Shown piece after piece: positions 1-7,969 of a DNA stretch of 64,000 nt. The first letter of the stretch is position 1. The number at the start of each line of letters is the position of its first letter. This DNA comes from JALZKA01 sp033856515 (GTDB lineage: Bacteria; Actinomycetota; Thermoleophilia; Solirubrobacterales; 70-9), in the NCBI GenBank assembly GCA_033856515.1, contig JAWVEY010000035.1, positions 32,734 through 96,733 on the forward strand, written 5' to 3'. A model generated the notes under the pieces. The model worked only from the letters and a program-made list of their open reading frames with translations, made no database searches and was not told the origin of the DNA. The translations under genes were made by a program, and so were the position numbers.

Positions 1-2
1 CA

Positions 3-146
3 AACGAAGGGGACGACTCGAAGCGCAACTACTTCAAGCGGAAGACCGATCTGGACGCAGGCGAGTATCGCCTCCGGATCGCCGAGGTAGACAACCAGGC
101 TGAGTTCCTGGTCGGGGTCGACGCCGTGAAGCTGACGGGGAACTAG
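3..146 (+). CDS. C-terminal end of an unrecognised protein (partial)
   Basis: Only the last 47 codons are inside the window, ending in TAG. The peptide has alternating hydrophobic and polar residues (for example EYRLRIAEVDNQAEFLVGVD), as in the last strands of a beta-sandwich domain. The family cannot be named from this fragment. It converges on the MMPL gene, whose stop lies 8 bases further on. Confidence 0.6.
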   Translation, partial: NEGDDSKRNYFKRKTDLDAGEYRLRIAEVDNQAEFLVGVDAVKLTGN

Positions 147-153
147 GGAGGCG

Positions 154-2406
154 CTAGGCCTCGGCCGGCGCCGTCCGCGGCGCCGGCTCCTCGAACTCCT
201 CGAAGCCGAGGTGCGGCAAGCGCCTATCGAGCCAAGCGGGGATCCACCAGTTCCACTTGCCCATCAGTTGCATGGTGGCTGGCACAAGGACGAGCCGGAC
301 AAGCGTCGCATCGAGCGCGATCGCGACCGCGTTGCCCAACCCGATCTCCTTGATCGAGGGGACGCCAGTGAACACGAAGACGGTGAAGACGGCCACCATG
401 ATGAAGGCGGCCGAGGAGATCGTCGGCGCTGAGGACTCAAGGCCCTCGGCCACCGCGCGGCGGTTGTCGCCGTGCTTCTCGTAGCGCTCGCGGATCCGCG
501 AGAGCAGGAACACCTCGTAGTCCATCGAGAGGCCGAAGACGACCGCGACGATGAGCGGGACGTTGATCGTGTCGAGCGCTCCGGTCGACTGGAAGCCGAG
601 GAAGCCGTCGAACCAGCCCCACTGGAAGACCACAACGAGCACGCCGAAGGCCGCGCCGATCGAGAGCAGGTTCATGACGACCGCCTTCAGCGGAAGCAGG
701 AGCGAGCGAAGCATCAGCGTCAGCATCACGAACGAGAGGCCGAGGATGAACAGAATGATCTTCCACATCGAGCCCGAAATCAGGTCGCGCACGTCCAGGA
801 TGCGTGCCGACTCCCCACCCACCTGGGTCGTCGCACCAAGCGCAACGAGCTCCGAGGCGGGCACGGTCTCGGTTCGAAGGCGCTCGACCAGGGCCAGCGT
901 TGCATCATCGTCGCCCGCGCTCGTGGGGAACACGTCGAGGAGCACGGTCTGACCGTCTTGAGAAGGCTGCCAGTCGGCGACGCGGGCGACCGCGTGGTCG
1001 CCCGTGATGTCGTTGCGGAGCGCGGTCATGGCACTCGCTTCCGCCGGGTTTGATGCGCCAACGTCGAGCTCTGCGACTACGCGGATGGGGTCCGCCCCGC
1101 CACCGCTCGCGTCGGCCAGCAGCTCGACGCCGACCGTCACATCGTGGTCGTCCGGGAACTGGGAAAGCGCGCCGGTCCCAGTCTGCATCGAAAGCACGGG
1201 AATAGCCAGGACAAGAAGGGTGCCCGCGCTGAGGACGACGGAGAGAACCGGGCGCCGCATCACACGATCGGTCCAGCGCTGCCAGAACGCAGAGTCGCCG
1301 CCAGGCGCGCTCGAACCCGGGCGCCGCCTGCGCTCAAAGGTGTGGCGCCGGAAGAAGCGTGTGACCCGCCAGGCGATGCCGCCGGCCTCGACGCGGTGCC
1401 CGAGGAGCGAGATCAAGGTAGGCAGAAGGACGATCGCGGCGATGATCGCGATCGCGACCACGACCATCGCGCCAAGCGCCATCGACCGCAGAGCCTGGTT
1501 GTCGACCATCCAGATGCCGGCGAGCGAGATGATCACCGCCATGCCAGAGAAGGCAACCGCGAGGCCCGAGGTCGAGAGCGCCGCCTCGCGCGCCTCGTCG
1601 GCCGGGCGGCCCGCCCTGACCTCCTCGCGGTAGCGGGCCAGGACGAAGAGCGAGTAGTCGACGGCCACCCCGATGCCGATCATCGACGCCATGTTCGTGA
1701 CGAAGACCGACATGTCCATCGAGAGCGAGAGCAAGTAGATGACCGCGCCGGTCACGATCACCGAAACGAAGCCCAGCGCAAGCGGCAGCGCGGCCGCTGC
1801 GAGCGAGCCGAAGACCGTGATGAGGATCAGGGCCACGATCGGAAACCCGGTCGCCTCGGCGCTCGCGAGGTCTTCCTTCGAGAGTTCCTGGAGCCCCGCC
1901 CACGCCGCGGGCTGGCCGACGAGGTAGGGCGTGACCCCATCCGAGGCCTCGCCAGGGGCGACGTCCTCGCGAAGGTCCACTGCGGCGTCGATCTGCTTCG
2001 AGACGTCCGCCGACGCCTGAATCGAGACGACTGCGAGTCCCTCGCGCTCGAGATCACGAAGCGCAGCATCCTGCGCCTCGGGGGCAAGGGTCAGCGTCTC
2101 GACACCGTTGACCGTCTCGCCGAGGCGCTCGACCGCGGCGGTCAACTGGGCAGGAGTGGCGTCCTCTGAGGCGCGAAGCACGGCGCCGATCGAATTCTGG
2201 CCTGCCTCGGTCGCGTAGCGCTCCTGCATGCGCTCCTCGACCGCGGCCGACTCCGAGCCCGGTACGTCGAAGCCACCGCCGGTCAAGTTCTCGGTCTGCT
2301 TTGCGGCGAGCGGAAGGGTCGCGATTAGGACGACCAGCCAGGCCCCTCCGACCGCCCAGCGGTGGCGCCCTACAAAGGCGGAGAGCTTCCGTGCGGCCGC
2401 GCGCAT
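154..2406 (-). CDS. MMPL/RND family transporter
   Basis: Predicted inner-membrane exporter of 750 aa, driven by the proton gradient like other RND/MmpL proteins; substrates are usually lipids or hydrophobic compounds. It has the two-fold MMPL layout: one TM helix near the N-terminus, an extracytoplasmic loop, a helix bundle with GIGVAVDYSLF, a second loop, and a second bundle with FGLSMDYEVFLLSR. The Asp-Tyr pairs are the proton-relay residues typical of MmpL proteins. An upstream in-frame TTG at 2439 would add 11 residues. I prefer ATG 2406 because TACCTT lies 6 bases before it. A TetR gene starts upstream on the same strand and probably controls it. The substrate is unknown. Confidence 0.9.
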   Translation of the reverse strand: MRAAARKLSAFVGRHRWAVGGAWLVVLIATLPLAAKQTENLTGGGFDVPGSESAAVEERMQERYATEAGQNSIGAVLRASEDATPAQLTAAVERLGETVNGVETLTLAPEAQDAALRDLEREGLAVVSIQASADVSKQIDAAVDLREDVAPGEASDGVTPYLVGQPAAWAGLQELSKEDLASAEATGFPIVALILITVFGSLAAAALPLALGFVSVIVTGAVIYLLSLSMDMSVFVTNMASMIGIGVAVDYSLFVLARYREEVRAGRPADEAREAALSTSGLAVAFSGMAVIISLAGIWMVDNQALRSMALGAMVVVAIAIIAAIVLLPTLISLLGHRVEAGGIAWRVTRFFRRHTFERRRRPGSSAPGGDSAFWQRWTDRVMRRPVLSVVLSAGTLLVLAIPVLSMQTGTGALSQFPDDHDVTVGVELLADASGGGADPIRVVAELDVGASNPAEASAMTALRNDITGDHAVARVADWQPSQDGQTVLLDVFPTSAGDDDATLALVERLRTETVPASELVALGATTQVGGESARILDVRDLISGSMWKIILFILGLSFVMLTLMLRSLLLPLKAVVMNLLSIGAAFGVLVVVFQWGWFDGFLGFQSTGALDTINVPLIVAVVFGLSMDYEVFLLSRIRERYEKHGDNRRAVAEGLESSAPTISSAAFIMVAVFTVFVFTGVPSIKEIGLGNAVAIALDATLVRLVLVPATMQLMGKWNWWIPAWLDRRLPHLGFEEFEEPAPRTAPAEA

Positions 2407-2412
2407 CCGGCA

Positions 2413-2418
2413 AAGGTA
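2413..2418 (-). promoter_or_regulatory. -10 box of leaderless MMPL gene
   Basis: On the minus strand TACCTT is followed by 6 bases and then ATG, so transcription would begin at or next to the start codon. This fits the TANNNT pattern seen before many genes here and selects ATG 2406 over TTG 2439. Confidence 0.5.
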
Positions 2419-2461
2419 CGCACGCCAGGCCTTTGCCAATGTGACGTTGGTCCGTAGAGCT

Positions 2462-3076
2462 CTAGTCCGAAGAGAGCAAGTACCGCGCTACGCCGTACGA
2501 GACGCTGGCGGAGGTCTCGAGGTCGTAACTCGGATCGGTCAGGATCTGAACGGAGGCGCCGTCGCCCGCCGCGAAGAGATATGCAAGGACGGCGTCTGCC
2601 GAGAATCGAAGCTCGATTACGCCCGCCGCCTGCTTTCGCTCCAGGATCGCCGCGAATGCCTCGCGCGCCGTCCGGTAGAGCTCGCCGAGCATGCGGGTCA
2701 GCTCCTCGGAGTGGCGCCCGGCCACGAAGAGCTCGGAGACCATGTAGACGTAACCCTGCCCTTCGGACATCGTCCGTTCGAACGTGCCGAAGAAGGCCCC
2801 GATCAGCTCGTCCGGCGAGTTGGCGGCCTCCAGTTCTGCGCCCAGCTCCGAGATGCGGATCTCGGTGTCCCGGCGGATGACCTCCACCAAGAGCTTCTCC
2901 TTCGAGCCGAAGTAGTAGTGGAGGAGCCCCCTGCTTACGCCGGCCTTCGCGGCAACTCGCTCGAACGTAGAGCCGGCAATTCCGACCTCGCCGACGCTCT
3001 CGCGCATCGCCTCGACGATGCGGACGGCCTTTTCAGACGACAGTGCACGCTCTTGCGCACCGATTGTCGCCTCCAT
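2462..3076 (-). CDS. TetR family transcriptional regulator
   Basis: A 204-aa repressor-type protein. The N-terminal helix-turn-helix (about residues 25-70) has the TetR hallmark GVSRGLLHYYFGSKEKLLVEV. The rest is an alpha-helical ligand-binding domain, without features that identify the ligand. It lies upstream of the MMPL exporter on the same strand, 55 bases away from its start, and is the likely local regulator, perhaps sensing the exported compound. No clear operator palindrome was found just upstream. Confidence 0.88.
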   Translation of the reverse strand: MEATIGAQERALSSEKAVRIVEAMRESVGEVGIAGSTFERVAAKAGVSRGLLHYYFGSKEKLLVEVIRRDTEIRISELGAELEAANSPDELIGAFFGTFERTMSEGQGYVYMVSELFVAGRHSEELTRMLGELYRTAREAFAAILERKQAAGVIELRFSADAVLAYLFAAGDGASVQILTDPSYDLETSASVSYGVARYLLSSD

Positions 3077-3105
3077 GATTCGGTTCGCCGGCCTCGGGGT
3101 TGAGG

Positions 3106-3540
3106 CTAAGAGGCTCCGCCGTTGGACGGGGCGGTGGTCGACGTGTACTCGAACTCCTCCTCGGCGCCGAAGAGGCGATCGAGCACCGCCTTGCGAATGT
3201 CCTCGGAAAGGACGATCGCTGCGATGGCGCCGACGATGGCGAGGACGATCAGCTTGCCGAGCACCGAGCCACTCTTTTCCTTCTTGCCGCGCAGGCGGTC
3301 GGATGCCTCGCGCAGAGACTCCGCGGCCTCGCGAAGCTCCCTTTGCGTCTTCTTGTCGTCCATCACAGCGCGCGCGGGGTGCTTCTGCTTCTGGATGCGG
3401 CCGTACGCGCTCTTCGAAGCGTCGAAGGCGTCGCGGATCGAGTCACGAAGCTCCTCGTCCTCGACGAGCCGGCGCACGTACTCGTTGGAACTGACGGTCT
3501 CTGCCGCGTCGCGAGCCTTCTGGGTCCTCGTGCTTGCCAT
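3106..3540 (-). CDS. Small single-pass membrane protein, YtxH-like
   Basis: A 144-aa protein of unknown function. It has a long charged helical N-terminal part (Lys/Arg/Glu/Asp rich to about residue 90), one TM helix (LGKLIVLAIVGAIAAIVLS, about 94-113) and a short acidic tail. The architecture recalls YtxH-type envelope or stress proteins, but no family motif is visible. The start is supported by AGGAGAG 8 bases before ATG. A possible SigB/SigF-type promoter lies upstream, which would fit a stress role. That is inference. Confidence 0.75.
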   Translation of the reverse strand: MASTRTQKARDAAETVSSNEYVRRLVEDEELRDSIRDAFDASKSAYGRIQKQKHPARAVMDDKKTQRELREAAESLREASDRLRGKKEKSGSVLGKLIVLAIVGAIAAIVLSEDIRKAVLDRLFGAEEEFEYTSTTAPSNGGAS

Positions 3541-3584
3541 GTGGGTTCTCTCCTCGTATCTGCCGAAAGTGGGTTTCGGAGCTT

Positions 3585-3609
3585 ATACCCGCAACAAAAT
3601 CCCTGTAAC
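3585..3609 (-). promoter_or_regulatory. Possible SigF/SigB-type promoter
   Basis: Read on the minus strand: GTTA, 15 bases, GGGTAT. This resembles the group-3 sigma (SigB/SigF) consensus GTTT-N15/16-GGGTAT and would give a leader of about 37 nt carrying the Shine-Dalgarno AGGAGAG of the YtxH-like gene. Confidence 0.4.
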
Positions 3610-3637
3610 GGTTAACGCTTTTCGAGGAAGCGAGCGA

Positions 3638-5332
3638 CTAGACGACGCCGTGCAGCACGGTCGCCGCGAACCCGTCGAGCTGGAGCTCGTCCGGGTTGCG
3701 AGCGGGCGAGTAGAGGAAGCCCTGCGCCAGCTCGGCGCCCAGGTCGCGGAGCTCGGCCTGCTGGCGCTGGGTCTCGACGCCCTCGGCGATGACCGAGAGT
3801 CCGAGCTCCTTGGCCAGCGAGACCACCGCGGCCACGACCGCCCGGTCCGATGTGGTGTCGCCGAGCCCCTGGATGAAGGAATGGTCGATCTTGATCTGGT
3901 CGACGGGGAGGATCCGAAGGAGGCCGAACGACGATGCGCCGGCTCCGAAGTCGTCGATGGCAATGCGCACGCCAAGCGCCTTCAGCCGGCGCAGGCTCTC
4001 GACGATCGGCCCGGGGTCGCGAAGGAGCGCGGTCTCGGTGACCTCGAGGCAGAGGAGGTTCGCGGGGAGGCCACTGGCCGTGAGCGCATGTGAGATGTCT
4101 GCGGCCAGGTCCGGGCGGGTGAGCTGGCGAGGCGAGATGTTGACCGAGACGAAGAGGTCTCTGCCGTGCCGCTTCCACAGAGCGGCCTGGCGGCAGGCCT
4201 GCTCCAAGACGATGCGCCCGATCTTCGAGATCAGGCCGGTCTCCTCGGCGATCGAGACGAAGTCCCCGGGGCCGACCATCCCGCGGATCGGATGCTCCCA
4301 GCGGACCAGGGCCTCGCACCCTATGGTCGCGCCGTCGTCGAGGGAGACGATCGGCTGGAACTGGACCCGAAGCTCGTGGCCGCCGATGGCTCCCCGCAAC
4401 TCGTCCTCGGTGGAGAGCATGACCGCCTGCTCGGCGCGCATCTCCTCGGAGAACGACTGCGCGTGACCGCGGCCGTTCGTCTTCGCGCGATGCATGGCCA
4501 ACGAAGCTTCCACCAGGAGGTCGTCCGCCAGGCGGCGCTCCGCCGGGCCGAAGAACGCCATCCCGATCGATCCGCCACACCGGCGCTCCGTGCCCCCCGC
4601 TTGAATCGTCGCCCCGTTGGAGATCGCTTCGATCAGCTGCGTGGCGACCCGTCCGGCGGCCTCTGGGCCACAGCCGGGAAGGATCATTCCGAACTCGTCG
4701 CCCCCGATCCTGGCGAGCGTGTCCGTGTCGCGAAGGCGTCCTCGCAGGACGGTTGCCACCTTTCGCAACAGCTGGTCGCCGGCCATGTGGCCCAGGACGG
4801 AGTTGATCTCCGAGAAGCGATCGAGGTTCAGGACGAGGAGCGCACCGTCCGCACCGTTGCGCCGCCCGGACGCGATCTCCCGTGTGAGCTCCTCCATGAA
4901 ACGGTTGCTGTTGTAGAGGCCGGAGACCGTGTCGTGGTTGGCAAGGTGGGAGAGCCGCTCCTCATCGCCGGCATGCTCGGTGACGTCCTGGGTCGTGCCG
5001 ATCAGGCGGTCTGGAGTGTCCTCGAAGCCCTCGACGAAGGAGCCGCGGATGATCACGACCCGCGTGTCCCCGTCGGGGCGGACGATGCGGTGCTGGCACG
5101 CGAAGGGTGTGCGTGTGGCGATCGCGTCACGCACGATCGCCATGTAGGTCTCGCGGTCGTCCGGGTGGACGAGCGTGCTTACGCTCTCGACCGTGGGGTC
5201 GAAGGATTCGCGCTCGACGCCGTGGATCTCGTACAAGGCGGTTGACCAACGCGTCCTGTGCGTGTCAGGCTCGTATTCCCACGCTCCGTGGTCATGCTGA
5301 GGCTCGGTGAATTCCCGCATCACTGCTTCCAT
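3638..5332 (-). CDS. PAS-GGDEF-EAL cyclic-di-GMP signalling protein
   Basis: A 564-aa cytosolic protein that makes and/or breaks down cyclic di-GMP. Domains in order: PAS_3-type sensor fold (about 15-118, ending in TTQDVTE), GGDEF (about 125-290, intact RIGGDEFGMI near 210), and EAL (about 300-555, with CEALVRW, IDDFGAGASSFG, IKIDHSFI and VIAEGVET). Both catalytic motifs look intact, so activity could run either way, set by the PAS input. No membrane segments are visible. The start could be ATG 5332 or ATG 5320. A second GGDEF protein lies at 15.5 kb. Confidence 0.93.
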   Translation of the reverse strand: MEAVMREFTEPQHDHGAWEYEPDTHRTRWSTALYEIHGVERESFDPTVESVSTLVHPDDRETYMAIVRDAIATRTPFACQHRIVRPDGDTRVVIIRGSFVEGFEDTPDRLIGTTQDVTEHAGDEERLSHLANHDTVSGLYNSNRFMEELTREIASGRRNGADGALLVLNLDRFSEINSVLGHMAGDQLLRKVATVLRGRLRDTDTLARIGGDEFGMILPGCGPEAAGRVATQLIEAISNGATIQAGGTERRCGGSIGMAFFGPAERRLADDLLVEASLAMHRAKTNGRGHAQSFSEEMRAEQAVMLSTEDELRGAIGGHELRVQFQPIVSLDDGATIGCEALVRWEHPIRGMVGPGDFVSIAEETGLISKIGRIVLEQACRQAALWKRHGRDLFVSVNISPRQLTRPDLAADISHALTASGLPANLLCLEVTETALLRDPGPIVESLRRLKALGVRIAIDDFGAGASSFGLLRILPVDQIKIDHSFIQGLGDTTSDRAVVAAVVSLAKELGLSVIAEGVETQRQQAELRDLGAELAQGFLYSPARNPDELQLDGFAATVLHGVV

Positions 5333-5402
5333 CGGCTATCCGGCCAGGGCCCTTAGCCCTGTGGCGTGAATGGCGGTGATTCTGCGCGTGTTCTACGCGT
5401 GC

Positions 5403-5636
5403 CTAGTTCGCGCCCTGGCGCAAAAGGAGCGCCGGCTGGCGCGGCGGCACGAGCCCCGTGGGGGTGTCGGGCCGGAACGTCGAGCACGGTGAACCGAGAT
5501 CGAGCGCGCAGAGCTCGTTGCGGTGAAAGAAGCAATCGGCGCATGTGGGCTTCCCCTTGCGCCCCGGCTTCAGCCCCCGGCGGGTGAGCCCGACAGCGCG
5601 GACCCATTCCTTCGTTCGATCCTCTTCCTTAAGCAT
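5403..5636 (-). CDS. Small four-cysteine protein, probable metal site
   Basis: A 77-aa basic protein of unknown function. The middle carries CADCFFHRNELCALDLGSPC, four Cys and one His spaced like a small zinc or iron-sulfur site. The N-terminus is rich in Lys, Arg and Glu. CATAGT lies 8 bases upstream of the ATG, in line with the leaderless promoters elsewhere. Its function and partners are unknown, and short length limits confidence. The Cys pattern is the main argument that it is real. Confidence 0.55.
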   Translation of the reverse strand: MLKEEDRTKEWVRAVGLTRRGLKPGRKGKPTCADCFFHRNELCALDLGSPCSTFRPDTPTGLVPPRQPALLLRQGAN

Positions 5637-5758
5637 CGCGGCCGACTATGCCAGCCTCTGCGGGCCCCGTGGGAGCGCTTTACGCAAACGGCGCAAATCG
5701 GCCCGCGTGGCGTTTCCGCAAACCGCGCGAAAAACGCCCAGGCGGGACCGCTCTCGCC

Positions 5759-5764
5759 TACAAT
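5759..5764 (+). promoter_or_regulatory. -10 box of leaderless hydroxylase gene
   Basis: TACAAT is followed by 7 bases and ATG 5772. This supports the internal ATG over the longer open frame that begins at 5523. Confidence 0.6.
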
Positions 5765-5771
5765 CTCCGCC

Positions 5772-6395
5772 ATGTCCACCCCCGAGCGCACCGCTCGCCT
5801 CAGCGCCTCCCCCCCGCTTTTCAGGTCCCGCTTCCTCGACTTCTTCTCGCGGGTCCATCCGGTGGTACCGGCGCTGATCTTCGTCCCAGTCATCGTCGGG
5901 CTGTTCGTCGTTGCGGTGAACGAGGGCATGGGCGGCACCGAGATCGCGCTCTTGGCGCTTGCCGGCCTGGGCATCTGGACCCTGTCGGAGTACTGGCTCC
6001 ACCGCAAGATCTTCCACTGGGAGCCCGACCACCCAATCGGCTCTCGCATGCATTTCATCATCCACGGGGTCCACCACGACCACCCCAACGACAAGATGCG
6101 CCTGGTGATGCCCCCCGGCGCGAGCATCCCGCTGGCCCTTCTGTTCGCCGGCGTGTTCTGGCTCATCTTCGGGATTCCGACGGGCCTTCCACTTTTCGCC
6201 GGTTTCCTGATTGGTTACTTGATGTACGACTACACGCACTATTACCTTCACCATGCGGTTCCGAAGTCGGAGTTCGGCAAACGCCTGCGCGAGCAGCACA
6301 TGCGACATCACTTTCAGGACCACCGCTACGGATACGGCGTCTCGACGCCAATCTGGGACGCGGTCTTCGGCACGCTGCCTCGCAAGCGCGGCTAA
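5772..6395 (+). CDS. Fatty acid hydroxylase / sterol desaturase superfamily membrane protein
   Basis: A 207-aa integral membrane di-iron oxygenase, the family that hydroxylates fatty acyl chains or sterols. There are about four hydrophobic helices. The histidine clusters are visible: HRKIFH, HGVHHDHP, HYYLHH and HMRHHFQDH, which bind two irons in this superfamily. The layout resembles the FA2H-like branch rather than plant sterol desaturases. Start choice: the frame is open back to 5523, but the -10 box TACAAT at 5759 and the natural N-terminus favour ATG 5772. The substrate is unknown. Confidence 0.85.
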   Translation: MSTPERTARLSASPPLFRSRFLDFFSRVHPVVPALIFVPVIVGLFVVAVNEGMGGTEIALLALAGLGIWTLSEYWLHRKIFHWEPDHPIGSRMHFIIHGVHHDHPNDKMRLVMPPGASIPLALLFAGVFWLIFGIPTGLPLFAGFLIGYLMYDYTHYYLHHAVPKSEFGKRLREQHMRHHFQDHRYGYGVSTPIWDAVFGTLPRKRG

Positions 6396-6421
6396 GCCGC
6401 ATACTTACTTTTGCCAGTTCT

Positions 6422-6449
6422 CAGTAAAGTGTGAATTACACACTTACTG
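6422..6449 (+). promoter_or_regulatory. Inverted repeat upstream of HTH gene (possible operator)
   Basis: Arms CAGTAAAGTGTG and CACACTTACTG flank AATTA. They pair over 11 positions with one bulged A; the 7-bp core AAGTGTG/CACACTT is perfect. It ends 15 bases before the start of the HTH protein and is far more AT-rich than its surroundings, so it may be an autoregulatory site. Confidence 0.5.
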
Positions 6450-6464
6450 AAGGGACTCTCTCTC

Positions 6465-6845
6465 ATGCCATCAGCCAGTAGCACCGTCGACAAGGCGGCA
6501 AAGCTGCTCCGTGACCGCATCTCCGAACTCGACTCCGAGCGCGCCAAGCTAGAGCGGGCCCTGGCCAGTCTCACGGACGGTCGGGAAGGCAAGCGCGGGC
6601 CCGGCCGGCCACGCGGCTCGTCCTCGCCGGCCCCTTCGAACAATGGACGCAAGCGCCGACGCAGCCGCAAGGGCGGCACCCGTGCCGACCACGCGCTCAA
6701 GGTGATCTCAGAAGAGCCGGGCATCGGCGCTTCGGCGGTCGCCGAGCGGCTCGGCATCAAGCCGAACTACATGTACCGGGTGCTCCATGAGCTCCAAGCG
6801 GACGGCAAGGTCCGCAAGGACGGCCGGGCTTATTACCCCGCCTAG
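6465..6845 (+). CDS. AT-hook and winged-HTH DNA-binding protein
   Basis: A 126-aa basic protein, probably nucleoid-associated or regulatory. Residues 1-40 form a charged helix (KAAKLLRDRISELDSERAKLERAL), possibly a coiled coil. Next comes a Gly/Pro/Arg/Lys-rich linker with an AT-hook-like core, RGPGRPRG, and a KRRRSRKGG patch. The C-terminus (about 72-126) is a winged helix (IGASAVAERLGIKPNYMYRVLHEL) ending in a wing. The combination recalls actinobacterial histone-like or Lsr2-type linkers, but I do not recognise a named family. GAAGGGA lies about 10 bases before the ATG. Confidence 0.75.
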   Translation: MPSASSTVDKAAKLLRDRISELDSERAKLERALASLTDGREGKRGPGRPRGSSSPAPSNNGRKRRRSRKGGTRADHALKVISEEPGIGASAVAERLGIKPNYMYRVLHELQADGKVRKDGRAYYPA

Positions 6846-6861
6846 GGATTAATAGCGGCTG

Positions 6862-6975
6862 CGGTCGGGGGACCGGAGACCGCCCGCAGGGGCCCAGCAT
6901 CCATGCTTCACCGAACCGGCCGGGCATCCATGCCCGTTCGGAGTCCCCTGCTGGTCGGACTCCGTCCCCCGACCG
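6862..6975. repeat. Nested inverted repeat between convergent genes
   Basis: Outer arms CGGTCGGGGGAC (6862-6873) and GTCCCCCGACCG (6964-6975) match over 12 bp. Inside lie GCAGGGG (6886-6892) and CCCCTGC (6945-6951), and at the tip CCGAAC/GTTCGG with GGGCAT-CC-ATGCCC. It fills the gap between the HTH gene and mdh, whose stop is 8 bases on. It may be a bidirectional terminator or a structured RNA, although there is no T-tract. Confidence 0.6.
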
Positions 6976-6982
6976 GCGCGCG

Positions 6983-7969
6983 CTAGCTGAGAAGGCTCTC
7001 GACTGCGCTGCGCTCTTCCTGGAGCTCGGCGACTGTTGCGTCGATTCGCTCGCGGATTGCGTCGCCGATGCGTAGGTCCTGGACAACTTCGTACTTGCCG
7101 TCCTTGCAGGTGCACGGATGGCCGGAGATGATCCCCTCCGGGATGTCGTAGGTGCCGTCGGCCGGGATCCCCATCGAGACCCAGTCGCCCTCCGGCGTCC
7201 CGAGCACCCAGTCGTGGACGTGGTCGATTGCGGCGTTCGCGGCCGACGCGGCCGATGATGCGCCCCGGGCATCGATGATTGCGGCGCCGCGCTTGGCCAC
7301 GGTCGGGATGAAGTCGTCGAAGATCCACGACTCGTCATCGACAGCCATCCACGCCGACTCACCATTCACCTGGCAGTTGCCGAGGTCTGGTACCTGCGTC
7401 GTCGAATGGTTGCCCCACACGGTCATGTTCGTGATGTCGGAGACGCCGACGCCGAGCTTCCCGGCGAGCTGAGCGATGGCACGATTGTGATCGAGGCGCA
7501 GCATGGCCGTGAACCGCTCGTTCGGCACGTCGGGAGCGTTCGACATCGCGATGAGGGCGTTGGTATTGGCGGGGTTGCCAACCACGAGGATCTTCACGTC
7601 GTCCGCGGCGCCGGCGTTGATCGCCTCGCCCTGCGGCTTGAAGATCCCGCCGTTCGCCTCACGGAGGTCTGAGCGTTCCATACCCGGGCCGCGCGGCCGC
7701 GCGCCGACGAGGAGGCCGATGTTGCAGCCGTCGAAAGCTTTACCCGCGTCGTCGAAGATGTCGATTCCGGACAGCAGCGGAAAGGCGCAGTCGTCGAGCT
7801 CCATCGCCGTTCCCTCCGCCGCCTTCACCGCGTCCGGGATCTCGAGCAGGTTCAGGTGGACGGGCGTGTCCTTGCCGAGCATCTCGCCCGATGCGATCCG
7901 GAATAGAAGCGCGTAGCCGATCTGGCCTGCGGCGCCGGTGACTGTGACTTTGACGGGGGTTTCTGCCAT
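6983..7969 (-). CDS. mdh: Malate dehydrogenase
   Basis: NAD-dependent malate dehydrogenase, 328 aa, oxidising malate to oxaloacetate in the TCA cycle. The Rossmann motif VTGAAGQIGYALLFRIASG is near the N-terminus. The mobile-loop arginines lie in GARPRGPGMERSDL, the substrate Arg in RLDHNRA, and the catalytic His in WGNHSTTQ. This is the MDH type related to cytosolic eukaryotic and many actinobacterial enzymes. It abuts the stop codon of icd with no gap. Its Shine-Dalgarno (AAGGAGA) lies inside icd, so the two are co-transcribed and probably translationally coupled. Confidence 0.96.
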   Translation of the reverse strand: MAETPVKVTVTGAAGQIGYALLFRIASGEMLGKDTPVHLNLLEIPDAVKAAEGTAMELDDCAFPLLSGIDIFDDAGKAFDGCNIGLLVGARPRGPGMERSDLREANGGIFKPQGEAINAGAADDVKILVVGNPANTNALIAMSNAPDVPNERFTAMLRLDHNRAIAQLAGKLGVGVSDITNMTVWGNHSTTQVPDLGNCQVNGESAWMAVDDESWIFDDFIPTVAKRGAAIIDARGASSAASAANAAIDHVHDWVLGTPEGDWVSMGIPADGTYDIPEGIISGHPCTCKDGKYEVVQDLRIGDAIRERIDATVAELQEERSAVESLLS

